Shown here: piece by piece, positions 25,701 to 40,700 of the stretch
Layout of the letters: every line of letters starts with the position of its first letter
How positions within the stretch are numbered: position 1 is the first letter of the stretch
NCBI RefSeq assembly: GCF_036898095.1
Contig: NC_090735.1
Coordinates: 10,041,209 to 10,105,208 of the forward strand
Origin: Palaemon carinicauda
Lineage: Eukaryota; Arthropoda; Malacostraca; Decapoda; Palaemonidae
DNA: 64,000 bases
Direction: 5' to 3'
Program-made: the position numbers and the translations under genes
Notes under the pieces: model-generated
The model's input: only the letters and a program-made list of their open reading frames with translations
What the model was told of the DNA's origin: nothing
The model's database searches: none

Positions 25701-28700
25701 GGTTGACGCACCGCGTCAAAACAAAACAACTTAGGTTGTTGTTGTACCTCGCGAACGTCAACGGAAGGTTCCGTGCGTCGCTGAACGTCAACATGCGGCT
25801 GGCAGGGTACACTGGAACGCATGGGTGGCGGGACTCTCACAGATGGAGTGCGGGAGAAGGTAGCCTCAGCGTCCACCGGACGCACAACCGTGGTTGGTTG
25901 TAGGCTAGAGGTTGGTGCAGCGTCAACCTTCTCCGCACGAAAGTCCTGCATCAATGACGTTAACTGTAACTGCATGGACTGCAGCAAAGACCACTTAGGG
26001 TCTGCAGGAGCAGGTGCGGCAACAGACGGAGTTACTGCCTGATGCGGTACCGCTTTGCCTCTCTTAGGAGGTGAGCAGTCGTCGGAAGACTGCAGCGAGT
26101 CCGAACTGACCCAGTGGCTACAACTGGGCCGTTGGACTTGCGCGGAAGGGACCGACTTGCGCTTAAGCGGCCGCGAGACCTTGGTCCATGGATTCTTATG
26201 AGAAACCTCTTCCGCAGACGAGGAATAATGGGCTCTCTCGTCTTCGTGTGGGTGGGGCGATCTTGGGTAGATACGCCCGAAACCACGGAGGGAACGTCTG
26301 TTCGCTGATTAAAGCCTCTCGAACCCTTTGGTCGTACGACATTGCTTCTCCCCTGGGCTTGGGAGCATGCAAGAGGTCCCGGACTGGGAGGACGACAGGC
26401 ACGAACAGACGAACCCTCAAGCGCAACACTATCCACAACACTATCCACAACACTGCCACTCACTTTATCACTACCCACTGTACTCTTACACTTCAGCTCC
26501 TTGACGTCTGCCATGAGCTGGTTACGGTCACTAGCCAAAGACTCGACTCTCTCACCCAGAGCCTGAATGGCACGCATCATATCTGCCATCGAAGGTTGTT
26601 GAGTGCTAGAAGGGGGATCAGGAGCAACCACTACAGGGGAAGGAATAGGTTGTGGGGCATGAGGAGAGGAAATATCAACGGAGCGAGATGAACTTCTCCT
26701 GACTCTATCTCTCTCTAGCCTACGTGAATATTTCTGGAATTCGAGAAAATCGAATTCCGAAAGCCCAACGCATTCCTCACATCGATCTTCCAATTGACAG
26801 GTTTTATCCCGACAATTGGAACAAACGGTGTGTGGATCGATAGAGGCCTTCGGAAGACGCCTTGATCAGTCCCTAGCACTACACTTTCTGTATTTAGGGA
26901 CTTGAGAAGGGTCAGCCATTTTGAATTAGTCAAAGGGGAATTCAAAAAACTATCCAAAGTCGTCAACAAATAATCCGATATCAACAAAAGAATGCAAGGA
27001 TGTATTGAAGATAACGTCTGCAAAGCGAAAGCTCAAAACTAGAAATGTGTACTTCACCAAAAAATGTGAAAACCAATCCAGTAAGCAACAGCGAATTTAG
27101 TAGGTCTTGCCGGTGGCACGACAGAGAAAATTGAGTTCTGTGTTTACATTGAGTACTGAGTACCTGCACGACAGATGGCGCTGTTGAAGTACACCCCCTA
27201 CCTGCATAGCGATCGCTGGCGGATTTTGAACGTAGAGTCTTTCTGTCGGGCAGCAGAGCTGCAGCTTATATAATCACCGGCTAAGTTTAATATTGAAAAA
27301 TGAATAATAGTAGAAGCAATTGTTGGACAGTAGTTGTTGAACAGTACAGAATGGAACAACCACAAAAACTGCCACTGGTACATACATATACCAAGACACT
27401 TCCCCCAATTTTGGGGGTAGCCGACATCAAACAAATGAAACAAAAAAGGGGACCTCTTCTCTCTACGTTCCTCCCAGCCTGACAAGGGACTCAACAGAGT
27501 TCAGCTGGTGCGGCTAGGGTGACACAGCCCTCCCTCACCCGTTATCCACCACAGATGAAGCTTCATAACGCTGAATCCCCTACTGCTGCTACCTCCGCGG
27601 TCAACCAAGGCACCAGAGGAAGCGGCAGGGCCTACCGGAACTGCATCACAATTGCTCGCCATTCATTCCTATTTCTAGCACGCTCTCTTGCCTCTCTCAC
27701 ATCTATCCTCCTATCACCCAGAGCTTTCTTCACTCCATCCATCCACCCAAACCTTGGCCTTCCTCTTGTACTTCTCCCATCAACTCTTGCATTCATCACC
27801 TTCTTTAGCAGACAACCATTTTCCATTCTCTCAACATGGTAAAAAGGAAAAATAATAAACAAACTTTTATATGTTTTAGGATCAAATATTTTCCCCTATC
27901 AGAATGTATAAATAATGAATTTTGGATAACTCATTCCACTAGTAATTAATGCACCTATTTTCTGACTTGATTATGGACTGGGGATTAGCATGACCACAAA
28001 ATAACGTAAAAAATACCTTTTAAGATTGCCTTGGGAAGAACGTGGAAAGATTATGCATGGAGGCGACTCGGGTGGTGTAACAACGGCACCTATGACCGCC
28101 AATAGTTGGTCATGCGCAAGGCCTGCTAGCATGATACCTTCACTTAACAAAACAGACCGCTGTATCTCACTTGAACTCTCTGGAATAAAGTTAAAAAATT
28201 ACTACAAAATACTTTGAAAAAAATTGTAATTAAGACAGGCCTGAATCAAATAATAATTAAATTTATCCAATACTAACTTCAAAAGCATAAAATGCTCTGG
28301 TCCACACAAAAATACTTTCAAGACAACTTAGTTCACAGATACAAACCAACTACAGTAATACCTCACCCTACGTTGTAAACTGGTTGCAGGAGATGCTGCG
28401 AAAGTTGATTTATAATGTAAGAGAGAAGTGCCTCTATTAAGTAATGAATATACTCCTTATAATGACAAAATTAATGACGAAGTATTTACAATCTGATATA
28501 TTTTTAACATAGAGTCTTTTTTTCTATAAAAAAAACAGATATAAAACATTAAAAATGTACTACAGTAATACTGTATCAACAAATTAACAATGATCACTAC
28601 CGTTGTCATGGATGATGGTGGACACCGTTGTCCAAGCCAGACATAACGCTCATCCAATGCTTATCATGCTTTCTGCCTTTTCATATCTCTGTTTTCTTTA

Positions 28701-31700
28701 TCTTGAATTGATATACAGTAACATGATGCTCAGATTCACTACTTTAACTTTTAGGGGGAACCATGGCAAAAATCAAGAAAAATTACCAAGATTCAAATTG
28801 ATACCTAATTACTTAACCCAGGATGTTTGGACATTATATTCATAAAAGAAAAAATGCTTTGGTGGTAAATCAGATATAATGAACTAACAAAAATATTCTT
28901 GGTACTAGGCAGGTAGAAGACCCACTTTTAAGCAGACCTACCAACACTCCCGCATCTTACGAGTCTCTCCTTCATTTTGAAAATATCTCTCAAATTCCAC
29001 ACTGGCACTCGATTCTCCCCTATTTAAATAAAATCTCCCACATTTTATTTGTTTAGGTTCACAATTGTCAACAATGCTTATTTTTAAATATAATTATTTC
29101 CTGGAATTTTTCAAAAATGTTCAACTTTTCAACATAAAAGGGGATATGTATGGTGTGGGAAGGTGGAAGGTTGGAGAAGGGGCGATCTAGTGCAAGGACA
29201 GTGGGAACCAAGTGGCACTGAAATGTCTGGTTTGAGAGCTTACTCCTCCGAGGTGAACAAATGGTTTACACAATGATAGGCGGAAGCAAAAGCCTAGGCT
29301 GAAATGGAGGGTTAGAAAAATGAAAGTAAACGAAATAAAAACAATAATAAAAGGAACTGGAAGGAAGAAAGAGAGAATGAAAGACATAAATCAATGGTAT
29401 ATGTAATATTTTGTCTTTTCCTTTGCAGTATTTTAGGCTGATGAAAAGACAGTGTCATCGTAATCCATTATTATATAAAGGGAGAAGGAAATGATATTAA
29501 AACAAATAAAAAGGTGAAATGTAATTCCTACTTTTCTATTTTACCTTTAGGTGATAAGGGCAGAGGTTCTCTATAATTCATATCTAGTGAAACATAGCTG
29601 TTCAGTGCTGTCGATAAGAACTACCTCTCAAGAGATCCAGTCTTAATATTGAAGACACTAAAATCACTTACTGTCAATAAAACGAATGAGTTCGGCCATA
29701 AGACTTGCTATGAGTATAAACCAAACAGTCAATTACTTGTGAAAGACAGCATCATATACATATAATTGAGTAAACTCTAATGCTAAAATATATGATACGA
29801 TGCAATCATATGTACAACAGGCTATAAGAATGCCATTTTATCACAGGGATAAAAAATCTGTATTTTTCCTTAATTCTGGTATGTTCATTCGTGAAATTAT
29901 GCATATATGTTCTTAGTAGATAGATAAAATGCAGTATATTGCAAATTATTGGATGGATTTTTCAAAATATGATATTCTGCCTTGGGTGTGTAAATCTCCA
30001 GCATTTCTTTTTTTTTAAATCTCCAGCATTTTTTTTATAATCTCCAGCATTTTTTTTTAACAATCTCCAGCAAAAGTTTCAGGTTTGGTTGACAGGTCTG
30101 TTTTATATAATGTATTTTAATAATTGAAAATCCTTCTTTCAGTTAATGTTTTATGAGAGGGTTTAAATGTATGACCTCATAATTAGACATTACGATTGAA
30201 TAAAAAATTTCTTCAATCCTAATTTTGGTATTGATTTGTGCAATATTTACTAACACAAATCCAGAATTACTGACAAACAAAAACTTTTATAAAAACAGAG
30301 AGCAAGAGACCTAATTTTCCAGAATAAATTTTACGATTCATAATGGGTTAGATTGTTCCTGACAATATTGAAGACCTAGAATTATCCTGTAACTTGCATA
30401 AGATGGAACATAATTTTGATGGAGGAGCCAAAAGTTGTTTCTCTGTAACTCAGTATTCTTTGCAGTTTGACAATATCATCACCACACTTCTATTGCAAAT
30501 AAAAACAATAGAATTTTAATAAAAAAAAAAAATTGGTTATTTCTATATTCACACAGGTTAATTGTATGATAATTGTTCATGTGGGTTAGAAGATAAAGAT
30601 CCTCATTCCTTTTGATACTCATGTCACGGGCAACAATAAAACACTGACCGAAGAATTAGCTTTCTCAGAATGCACGAACAAGGCAAACTTTTCTATAAAT
30701 TAAGAAAAATGTTATTTTGATGATAAAATAAATTTTTGAATATACTTACCCGGTGATTATATAGCTGCAACTCTGTTGCTCGACAGACAACTCTACGGTA
30801 AAAACTCGCCAGCGATCGCTACACAGGTTGCGGGTGTGCCCAACAGCGCCATCTGTCGTCCAGATACCCAGTACTCAATGTAAACAAAGACTCAATTTTC
30901 TCCTCGTCCCACTGCGTCTCTATTGGGGAGGAAGGGAGGGTCATTTAATTTATAATCACCGGGTAAGTATATTCAAAAATTTATTTTATTATCAAAATAA
31001 CATTTTTCAATATTTAACTTAGCCGGTGATTATATAGCTGATTCACACCCAGGGGGGTGGGTAGAGACCAGCAATATATGTTTACACTTTTATGAGCTAA
31101 GAGTTTTTATTTCATTTTAGAAGTTATCAAAATAACAAAAACAAAATAAATAGGTACCTGGTAAGGAAGTCGACTTGAACAATTACTCTGCCTTTTAAGT
31201 ACGTCTTCCTTACGGAGCCTCGCGATCCTCTTAGGATGCTGATCGACCCCTAGGATCTGAAGTATCAAGGGTTGCAACCCATACAACAGGACCTCATCAA
31301 AACCCCTAATCTAGGCGCTCTCAAGAAATGACTTTGACCACCCGCCAAATCAACCAGGATGCGAAAGGCTTCTTAGCCTTCCGGACAACCCAAAAAACGA
31401 CAATAAAAACATTTCAAGAGAAAGATTAAAAGGGTATGGAATTAGGGAATTGTAGTGGTTGAGCCCTCACCCACTACTGCACTCGCTGCTACGAATGGTC
31501 CCAGTGTGTAGCAGTCCTCGTAAAGAGACTGGACATCCTTTAGATAAAAAGACGCAAACACTGACTTGCTTCTCCAATAGGTTGCGTCCATTATACTTCG
31601 CAGAGATCTATTTTGCTTAAAGGCCACGGAAGTTGCGACAGCTCTAACTTCGTGTGTCCTCACTTTAAGCAATGCTTGGTCTTCCTCACTCAGATGTGAA

Positions 31701-34700
31701 TGAGCTTCTCGTATTAACAGTCTGATAAAGTAGGATAAAGCATTCTTTGACATAGACAAAGATGGTTTCTTAACTGAACACCATAAAGCTTCAGATTGGC
31801 CTCGTAACGGTTTAGTTCGCTTTAAATAGAACTTAAGAGCTCTCACAGGGCATAAGACTCTTTCTAGTTCATTGCCTACCATGTTCGATAAGCTGGGAAT
31901 ATCGAACGATTTCGGCCAAGGTCGAGAAGGCAGCTCATTTTTGGCTAGAAAACCAAGTTGTAGCGAACATGTAGCTTTTTCTGACGAAGATCCGATGTTC
32001 TTGCTGAAGGCATGAATCTCACTGACTCTTTTAGCTGTGGCTAAGCATACCAGGAAAAGTGTCTTTAAGGTGAGATCTTTCAGGGAGGCTGATTGTAGCG
32101 GCTCAAACCTGTCTGACATGAGGAATCTTAGTACTGTACCACGTCTAAATTCCAACCAGGTGTAACCAAACGACGCTCCTTCGTGGTCTCAAAAGACTTA
32201 AGGAGGTCCTGAAGATCTTTATTGTTGGAAAGATCTAAGCCTCTATGCCGGAAGACCGATGCCAACATGCTTCTGTAGCCCTTGATAGTGGGAGCTGAAA
32301 GAGATCGTCCTTTTCTCAGGTATAGGAGAAAGTCAGCTATTTGAGCAACAGAGGTACTGGTCGAGGATACAGAGACTGACTTGCACCAGTTTCGGAAGAC
32401 TTCCCACTTCGATTGGTAGACTCTAAGGGTGGATGTTCTCCTTGCTCTAGCAATCGCACTGGCTGCCTCCTTCGAAAAGCCTCTAGCTCTCGAGAGTCTT
32501 TCGATAGTCTGAAGGCAGTCAGACGAAGAGCGTGGAGGCTTTGGTGTACCTTCTTTACGTGTGGCTGACGTAGAAGGTCCACCCTTAGAGGAAGACTTCT
32601 GGGAACGTCTACTAGCCATCGAAGTACCTCGGTGAACCATTCTCTCGCGGGCCAGAGGGGAGCAACTAGCGTCAACCTTGTCCCTTCGTGAGAGGCGAAC
32701 TTCTGCAGTACCTTGTTGACAATCTTGAACGGTGGGAATGCGTATAGATCTAGATGCGACCAATCTAGGAGAAAGGCATCTATATGTATTGCTGCTGGGT
32801 CCGGGACTGGTGAGCAATATATTGGGAGCCTCTTGGTCATCGAGGTTGCAAAGAGATCTATGGTTGGTTGGCCCCAAGTGGCCCAAAGTCTCTTGCATAC
32901 ATCCTTGTGGAGGGTCCATTCCGTTGGAATTACTTGCCCTTTCCGACTGAGACAATCTGCCATGACATTCAAGTTGCCTTGGATGAACCTCGTTACTAGT
33001 GATATGTTTTGACCTTTTGACCAGATGAGCAGGTCCCTTGCGATCTCGTACAACGTCAATGAGTGGGTCCCTCCTTGCTTGGAGATGTACGCCAAGGCAG
33101 TGGTGTTGTCCGAGTTCACTTCCACCACTTTGCCTCGAAGGAGAGACCTGAAGCTTTTCAAGGCCAGATGTACTGCCAGCAGCTGCTTGCAGTTGATATG
33201 CATGATCCTTTGACTCGAGTTCCACAGTCCCGAACATTCCCGACCGTCTAATGTCGCGCCCCAGCCTACGTCCGATGCGTCCGAGAAGAGAACGAGGTTG
33301 GGAGTCTGAACAGCCAGGGGAAGACCCTCTCTTAGGTTGATACTGTCCTTCCACCAAGTCAGGCAAGACTTCATCTTTTCGGAAATGGGGATCGAGACCG
33401 CTTCTAGCGTCTTGTCTTTTTTCCAGTGAAAAGCTAGATGGTATTGAAGAGGACGGAGGTGTAGTCTTCCTAATGACACAAATTGTTCCAGGGATGATAG
33501 CGTCCCTACCAGACTCATCCACTTCCTGACTGAGCATTGTTCCTTCTTCAGCATGTTCTGGATGCATAACTGGGCTTGGCTTATTCTGGGGGCCGACGGA
33601 AAAGCCCGAAAAGCTAGACTGTGAATCTCCATCCCTAAATACACAATAGTTTGGGATGGGATCAGTTGTGACTTTTCCATATTGACAAGGAGACCCAATT
33701 CCTTGGTCAGATCTAGAGTCCACTTTAGATCCTTCAGACAGCGACGACTGGAAGAAGCTCTGAGAAGCCAGTCGTCCAAATAGAGGGAGGCTCGGATGTC
33801 CGATAAATGAAGGAATTTGGCTACATTCCTCATCAGCCTCGTAAACACAAGAGGAGCTGTGCTTAGGCCAAAGCACAGGGCTTGAAACTGGTAGACAACC
33901 TTTTCGAAAACGAATCTCAGAAAAGGTTGGGAGTCCGGGTGGATGGGGACGTGGAAGTAGGCGTCCCTTAGGTCTAAAGAGACCATCCAGTCTTCCCTTC
34001 TGACCGCTGCTAAGACTGACTTTGTGGTCTCCATGGAGAACGTCTGCTTTGTGACAAAGACATTCAGAGCACTGACGTCTAGCACCGGCCTCCACCCTCC
34101 TGTCTTCTTTGGCACCAAGAAGAGTCGGTTGTAGAATCCCGGAGATTGAAGGTCCGAGACTTTGACCACCGCTCCCTTCTCTAGTAAAAGAGACACTTCC
34201 TGTTTCAAGGCTCTTCTCTTGTCTTCCTCTCTGTACCTGGGAGAGAGATCGATGGAAGACGTTGCTAGAGGGGGTTTCCGTACAAAAGGGATCTTGTACC
34301 CCTCTCTGAGCAACTTCACAGATTGTGCATCTGCGCCTCTCTTCTCCCAGGTCTGCCAGAAGTTCTTGAGTCTGGCTCCCACTGCTGTCTGAAGATGCGG
34401 GCAGTCAGACTCTGCCCTTAAAGGACTTGGATCCTTTCTTCTTTCCTCGTTTCCCTTCGGCACGAGCACCTCCTCTGCTGGAGGCTCTGCCACGAAAGGG
34501 CGGAATAAAACGGGACGCTGGAGTGTCCATCCTTGGTCTAGCTGACAAGGTAGGCAAAGGGGGAGCTTTGCGAGCGGAGGACGCAACAAGATCATGAGCG
34601 GCTATTTCCTTAATCAGGGCTTCTGGAAAAAGGCCCTTGGAAAGAGGAGCAAAGAGAAGCTCAGATCTCTGGCACTGTGTAACTCCAGCTGAAAGGAATG

Positions 34701-37700
34701 AGCATAGGTTCTCACGCTTTTTAAGGACTCCGGACACAAATGATGCAGCAAGCTCATTAGACCCATCACGTACGGCCTTGTCCATGCAGGACATAATGAG
34801 CAAGGAAGTCTCTTTCTCTGTCGGAGAGGTCTTTCTGCTAAGGGCTCCTAGACACCAGTCTAAGAAGTTAAAAACTTCGAAGGCCCTAAAGATACCTTTC
34901 AAAAGGTGGTCCAGGTCCGAAGATGACCAACATATCTTTGAGCGTCTCATGGCAAGGCGGCGGGGAGAGTCTACAAGACTTGAGAAGTCGCCCTGGGCAG
35001 AGGCAGGAACTCCCAAGCCGAGAACTTCTCCCGTGGCATACCAGACGCTCGATCTAGAAGAGAGTCTAGCAGGGGGAAACGCAAAGGCTGTCTTTGCTAA
35101 ACTCTTCTTGGACTGCAACCATTCTCCTATCACCCGCAAAGCTCTCTTGGACGAGCGTGCGAGGACGAGTCTAGTAAAGGCAGGAGTGGTAGACGGCATG
35201 CCTAACACAAACTCAGACGGCGGAGAACGAGGAGCCACAGAAACAAACTGGTCCGGAAACAACTCTTTGAAGATGGCCAAAACTTTTCTAAAGTCCAAAG
35301 AGGGTTGAGTAGACTTAGGCTCGTCCAAATCTGATAGTGGTTCATCTATGTGTGCAGCACCATCATCATCAGAAAGTTCCTCATCCGACAACTGATGAGG
35401 AAACGGCAACGGAGTGGGTAACGGCTGGTTCGCTGAGTCCGGCCGCACGGGTGCATGCGTGACTGAGCCGGACGCAACGTCATGGAACTACTGCCCAGTC
35501 TGTGAGCTGGCAACAACCCTGGCAGCGCGGGGACGCACAGCGTCTACTCCAGACTGTCTGGACTGATGTGGGTGCGCAGTGGAAAGCACACTGGGTTGCG
35601 GAGGTTGACGCACCGCGTCAAAACAAAGCAACTCTGACGGTTGTTGAACCTCCAGAACGTCAACGGCAACCTCCGAGCGTCTCTTCACGTCAACATGCGG
35701 CTGGCAGACCACACTGGAACGCATGGGAGGAGGAACTCTCTCAACTGGTGTGCGTGAGAAGGTTACCTCAGCGTCCACCGGACGCACAACCGAGCGTGTG
35801 GAAGGTTGTAGGCTAGGTACTGCACTAGCTGGTGCAGCAGCAACCTTCTCCGCACGAAAGTCCTGCATCAGAGACGTCAGTTTAGACTGCATGTCTTGCA
35901 GTAGAGACCACTTAGGGTCTACGGGAGCAGGTGCGGTGACAGACGGGGTTACTGTCCGAAGCGGTACCGCTTTGCCTCTCTTAGGCGGTGAGCAGTCATC
36001 GGATGACGGCAGCGAGTCCGAACTGACCCAGTGGCTACAACCGGGCCGTTGGACTTGCGCTGAAGGGACCGACTTGCGTTTTAACGGTCGTGAGACCTTG
36101 GTCCAGGGTTTCTTGCGAGAAACACCTTCCGAAGACGAGGTATAAATGGGCTCTCTCGTCTTAGTTAGGTAGGAGCGATCTTGGGTAGATACGCCCGATA
36201 CCACGGAGGGAACGTCTGTTCGCTGATTAAAGCCTCTCGAACCCATTTGTCGTACGACATTGCTTCTCCCCTGAACTTGGGAGCTTGCAAGAGGTCCCGG
36301 ACTAGGAGGACGACAGGCACGAACAGACGAACCCTCAAGCGCAACACTATCCACAACACTATCACTCGGCACTTTAGCACTTCCCACTGCACTTTTGCAC
36401 TTAAGCTCCTTCACATCCGCCATGAGCTGATTACGGTCACTAGCAAGGGACTCAACTCTCTCACCCAGAGCCTGGATGGCACGCATCATATCAGCCATTG
36501 AAGGTTCCTGAGTGCCAGAAGGGGGCTTAGGAGCAACCACTACAGGGGAAGGAATAGGTTGTGGGGCATGAGGAGAGGATATATCAATAGAACGAGAAGA
36601 ACTTCTCCTAACTCTATCTCTCTCTAGCCTACGTGTATACTTTTGAAATTCGATAAAATCGAATTCCGAAAGCCCAACGCACTCCTCACACCGATCTTCC
36701 AATTGACAGGTTTTATCCCGACAATTGGAACAAACAGTGTGAGGGTCGATAGAAGCCTTCGGAAGACGCCTTGAACAGTCCCTAGCATTGCACTTCCTAA
36801 ATTTTGGGACTTGTGAAGGGTCAGCCATTTTGAATTGGTCAAAGGGAAATTCAAAAAACTATCAAAAAGTCATCAACAAAGAATCCGTTATCAAAAAGAG
36901 TTCAAGGATTTGTGTGAAGAGAAACCCTGCACAGCGAAAGCTCAAAACTAGAATAAAGTACTTCACCAATTAGTTGTGAAAAAACTCCAGTTTAGCAACA
37001 GCGAGTAAGTACGTCTTGTCGATACCTCGACAGAGAGAAAATTGAGTCTTTGTTTACATTGAGTACTGGGTATCTGGACGACAGATGGCGCTGTTGGGCA
37101 CACCCGCAACCTGTGTAGCGATCGCTGGCGAGTTTTTACCGTAGAGTTGTCTGTCGAGCAACAGAGTTGCAGCTATATAATCACCGGCTAAGTTAAATAT
37201 TGAAAACTGAGATGTATGAACTTCAGAGACTAGGGTACTAGTTTTGGCAGTAACTTCCCCATCACTACCCAATTCCACTAGCCTAGTCTGTAGATGTTCC
37301 CCTAATTTGAAACCTACCTTTCTCTTCCGTTAAAGTCCTCATATACTAGTTTAGACAATAACCTAAAATATTCTTCCATAAGAGAGTCTGGCAAGTTAGC
37401 ATACTCTGATCATCTATATGTCAAATGTTCGCCCATGACATAGCACAAAAAGAATGAGAATCCCCATCCCCAAACAACAATCAACTTTGAACAATTAATA
37501 CATAAAAGCATTTCAAAACCAGTAGACATCCTTGATTAAGGTAAAGCTAAATAGCACTTATAACCACTCCATCTGAAAACACATTGCTATGAAAGACTTT
37601 ATGTGAGCAACAAGTTATGTAAACCTCAGGTAAGATTCATAGATATAAAAAGACCATATAATTTTTTATTCATCCTGATCTATCATGCATGTTCTGATAT

Positions 37701-40700
37701 AGTTTTTTTTTTCTATTCATCCTGATCTGTCATACATGTTCTTTTATAGTTTTATCATCATCATCATCATTTCAGCCTTTAAAAGTCCTTTGTTGGATGT
37801 AGGCCTTCCCCAGATTCCTCCACAGACTTCTATCCCAAGCTGTTCTGTGCCACTGTTTTATCAGATGTTTTCAAATCAAGAGAGGAAACTACATTCACTT
37901 CGCAATAATGTACTTTTATAGGATTACCAAAACTAACAACTAAGTAGTAAGAATACACTCATTTATCCATGATTAATAATATAAGTTCTATCATACTCAA
38001 TAATTTTACAGAAATAAGAAAATTCAACTTACAAGAAAGAAGGCATTAAAGAGTGCAAGATTTAGATGATTCAGTTTCCAGGAAGAAATCAATGACATCA
38101 GGAAAATATACATTCCAAGTTTCTATTCATCAAGAAAATCACAACTTGATTTTAATGTTTTGATAATACTACTGAAGAGTAAAATAAATTATTACTGGGA
38201 ACTTCAGCATAACATTAAGTTTAAGAATTAGAACTTCTTTAAATTTTCCCATTTAAACCTCCAGTTACTTACCAGTTACAGTCTTAACTGTCACACTTGT
38301 TGGGTGTGGCTTATCTGGTGGCTGATAGAGAGCGTGATATACTCGACCAAAGGTTCCTTCTTGCTCAATTTCTAGTAATTGCAAAGTTTCATGTGGCACT
38401 CTTAACCCAGTTAATTTTGCAGATACATCACCTGAAAAATATATGTATTTTTTCATAATATATCTGTGAAAATAGAGTAAAAATTTTAACAAACAGATGT
38501 TGTTTAATAAATGTAAACCCTTTTGTCTATTAGGATGGTGCTCAAAGCAGATGCATGCCAAGAATTTAGAAAGGCATGATTTAATGATTTACCAGTTCTA
38601 CTTCCCTGAGTAGGATTAAGGGATCTACAGTTTTGCAGCACTAGGTGCATTTAATTCTAAAACTCAAACAATTTCAGAGTACTTTCAAATAGTTAGCATA
38701 ATGATTAGAATGTTTGGATCAGTCAATTCTTCAAACAAAGAGATAACCAACAATGATACAAAGAGGTCTAAGATGACTCCCTTATTTGCCTTAGACTAAC
38801 ACAAGACAAGTACTGACCTCAGATTTAGCAAGTTCAAAAACATGGGATAGGATCAGGAGGTGACGATGGAATTTGAAACTAATCATGAAACTATAAAAAC
38901 TAGAAAATTTCTTTTGTAATCAAACTAAGTACATACAGTATAAATTCTATGTATCGCTACTCTATTTGAATAATAAAAAATTAACCAATACCCTACCCAT
39001 TATCTCAAAGATAAAATCTAGAGAAGGCAAAAGTATACGCAAGTACATGTATTGGCACACTATTTTATATTCAGTAAAAAAAATCAACAAAAGATACAAT
39101 ACTGGATTTTGAAAATTCTTCATAAAGGGAGATTTCAGGACATTTACCCTGTTCATGAAGAAATTAACCACTAACTAGCACAATTTTTCTTTCTTTTAAA
39201 ACATATCATATTTCAGACCAAACATTAAATATTTGCAGTTATGATTAATTAAAACTGCCTAGTTTCAAGGAGAGGTGGAGGCGACCGACCACCAACGTCT
39301 AGAACATGGCACTTCAGTATCTAAGTTTCACACAATTTCATGTGTATACAAATCAGAAACTAATAGTACTTGCCACCACAAACTAGGCAATGGCACAGTG
39401 TGTAACATCAACTCTCTGTATATCAGTTATTTGAGGCTGCAAAAATGTTATTTTCCTTAGTAAAATAAATTTTTGAATATACTTACCCGATGATCATGTA
39501 GCTGTCAACTCTGTTGCCCGACAGAAATCTAAGGTCGGGATACGCCAGCGATCGCTATACAGGTGGGGGTGTACACAACAGCGCCATCTGTGAGCAGGTA
39601 CTCAAGTACTTCTTGTCAACAAGAACTCAATTTTCTCCTCGGTCCACTGGTTCTCTATGGGGAGGAAGGGAGGATCCTTAAAATCATGATCATCGGGTAA
39701 GTATATTCAAAAATTTATTTTACTAAGGAAAATAACATTTTTCAATATTAATCTTACCCGATGATCATGTAGCTGATTCACACCCAGGGTGGTGGGTGGA
39801 GACCAGCATACATGTTAACATTAGAAGCTAAGTATCCCGTATCTTATTTTAGCAGTTATTCAAAATAACAAACATAAAATAAATAAGTACCTGGTAAGGA
39901 AGTCGACTTGAACCATTACTCTGCCTTTTTAAGTACGTCTTCCTTACTGAGCCTAGCGATCCTCTTAGGATGCTGAGCGACTCCTAGGTGCTGAAGTATG
40001 AAGGGCTGCAACCCATACTAAAGGACCTCATCACAACCTCTAATCTAGGCGCTTCTCAAGAAGGAATTTGACCACCCACCAAATCAACCAGGATGCGGAA
40101 GGCTTCTTAGCCTTCCGGACAACCCAGAAATATTTCAAGAGAAAGATTAAAAAGGTTCTGGAATTAGGGAATTGTAGTGGTGGAGCCCCCACCACTACTG
40201 CACTCGTTGCTACGAATGGTCCCAGAGTGTAGCAGTTCTCGTAAAGAGACTGGACATTCTTAAGATAAAAGACGCGAACACTGATTAGCTTTTCCAAAAG
40301 GTTGCGTCGAATATATTTTGCAGAGATCTAATTTGTTTAAAGGTCACGGAAGTTGTGACAGCTCTAACTTCGTGTGTCCTTACCTTCAGCCAAGCTTGGT
40401 CTTCCTCATTCAGAAGGGAATGAGCTTCTCGTATTAACAGTCTGAAAATAATAGGATAAAGAATTCTCTGACATAGGCAAAGATGAATTCTTAACTGAAC
40501 ACCATAAAGCTTCAGACGGGCCTCGTAAAGGTTTTTAAAAATAGAACTTAAGAGCTCTTACAGGACATAATACTCTTTCTAGTTCATTTCCAACCATACG
40601 ATAAGTTTGGAATAACGAACGATATTGGTCAAGGCCGAGAAGGCAGCTCGTGTTTGGCTAGAAAACCAAGATGTAGAACATGTAGCCGTTTCGGATGAAA

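Larger units (their letters stand above)
20776..27300 (-). mobile_element. DIRS element A (family 1), full-length
   Basis: A 6525-bp DIRS1-like retrotransposon whose genes run on the minus strand. Layout in coding direction: 5' ITR (27300-27124), gag-like ORF1, RT-RNase H-MT-like ORF2, overlapping YR ORF3, ICR (21118-21024), 3' ITR (20978-20776). DIRS elements replicate through a circular DNA intermediate integrated by a tyrosine recombinase, so no target-site duplication is expected and none is seen; both ends fall in an AAAAA run. ORF1 has a nonsense codon and a 1-bp deletion, ORF2 one nonsense codon, YR is open. It sits in the RYK intron 28016-16891, in the same transcriptional direction as RYK. 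Confidence 0.93.
30705..37206 (-). mobile_element. DIRS element B (family 1), nearly intact
   Basis: A 6502-bp DIRS1-like copy collinear with A. 5' ITR 37206-37035, ORF1 36828-34405, ORF2 34595-32337, YR about 32635-31442, ICR 31042-30951, 3' ITR 30902-30705. Only two lesions were seen: an amber codon in ORF1 and a 5-bp insertion in YR. It lies in RYK intron 38272-28180, same direction as RYK. The flanks show no duplication; the ends fall in an A run. Confidence 0.93.

Noticed and set aside
28352..28575. Second Tigger-like element starting TACAGTAATACCTCACC
   Set aside because: No inverted partner; AGTAATACTGTA near 28565 does not match the required reverse complement.
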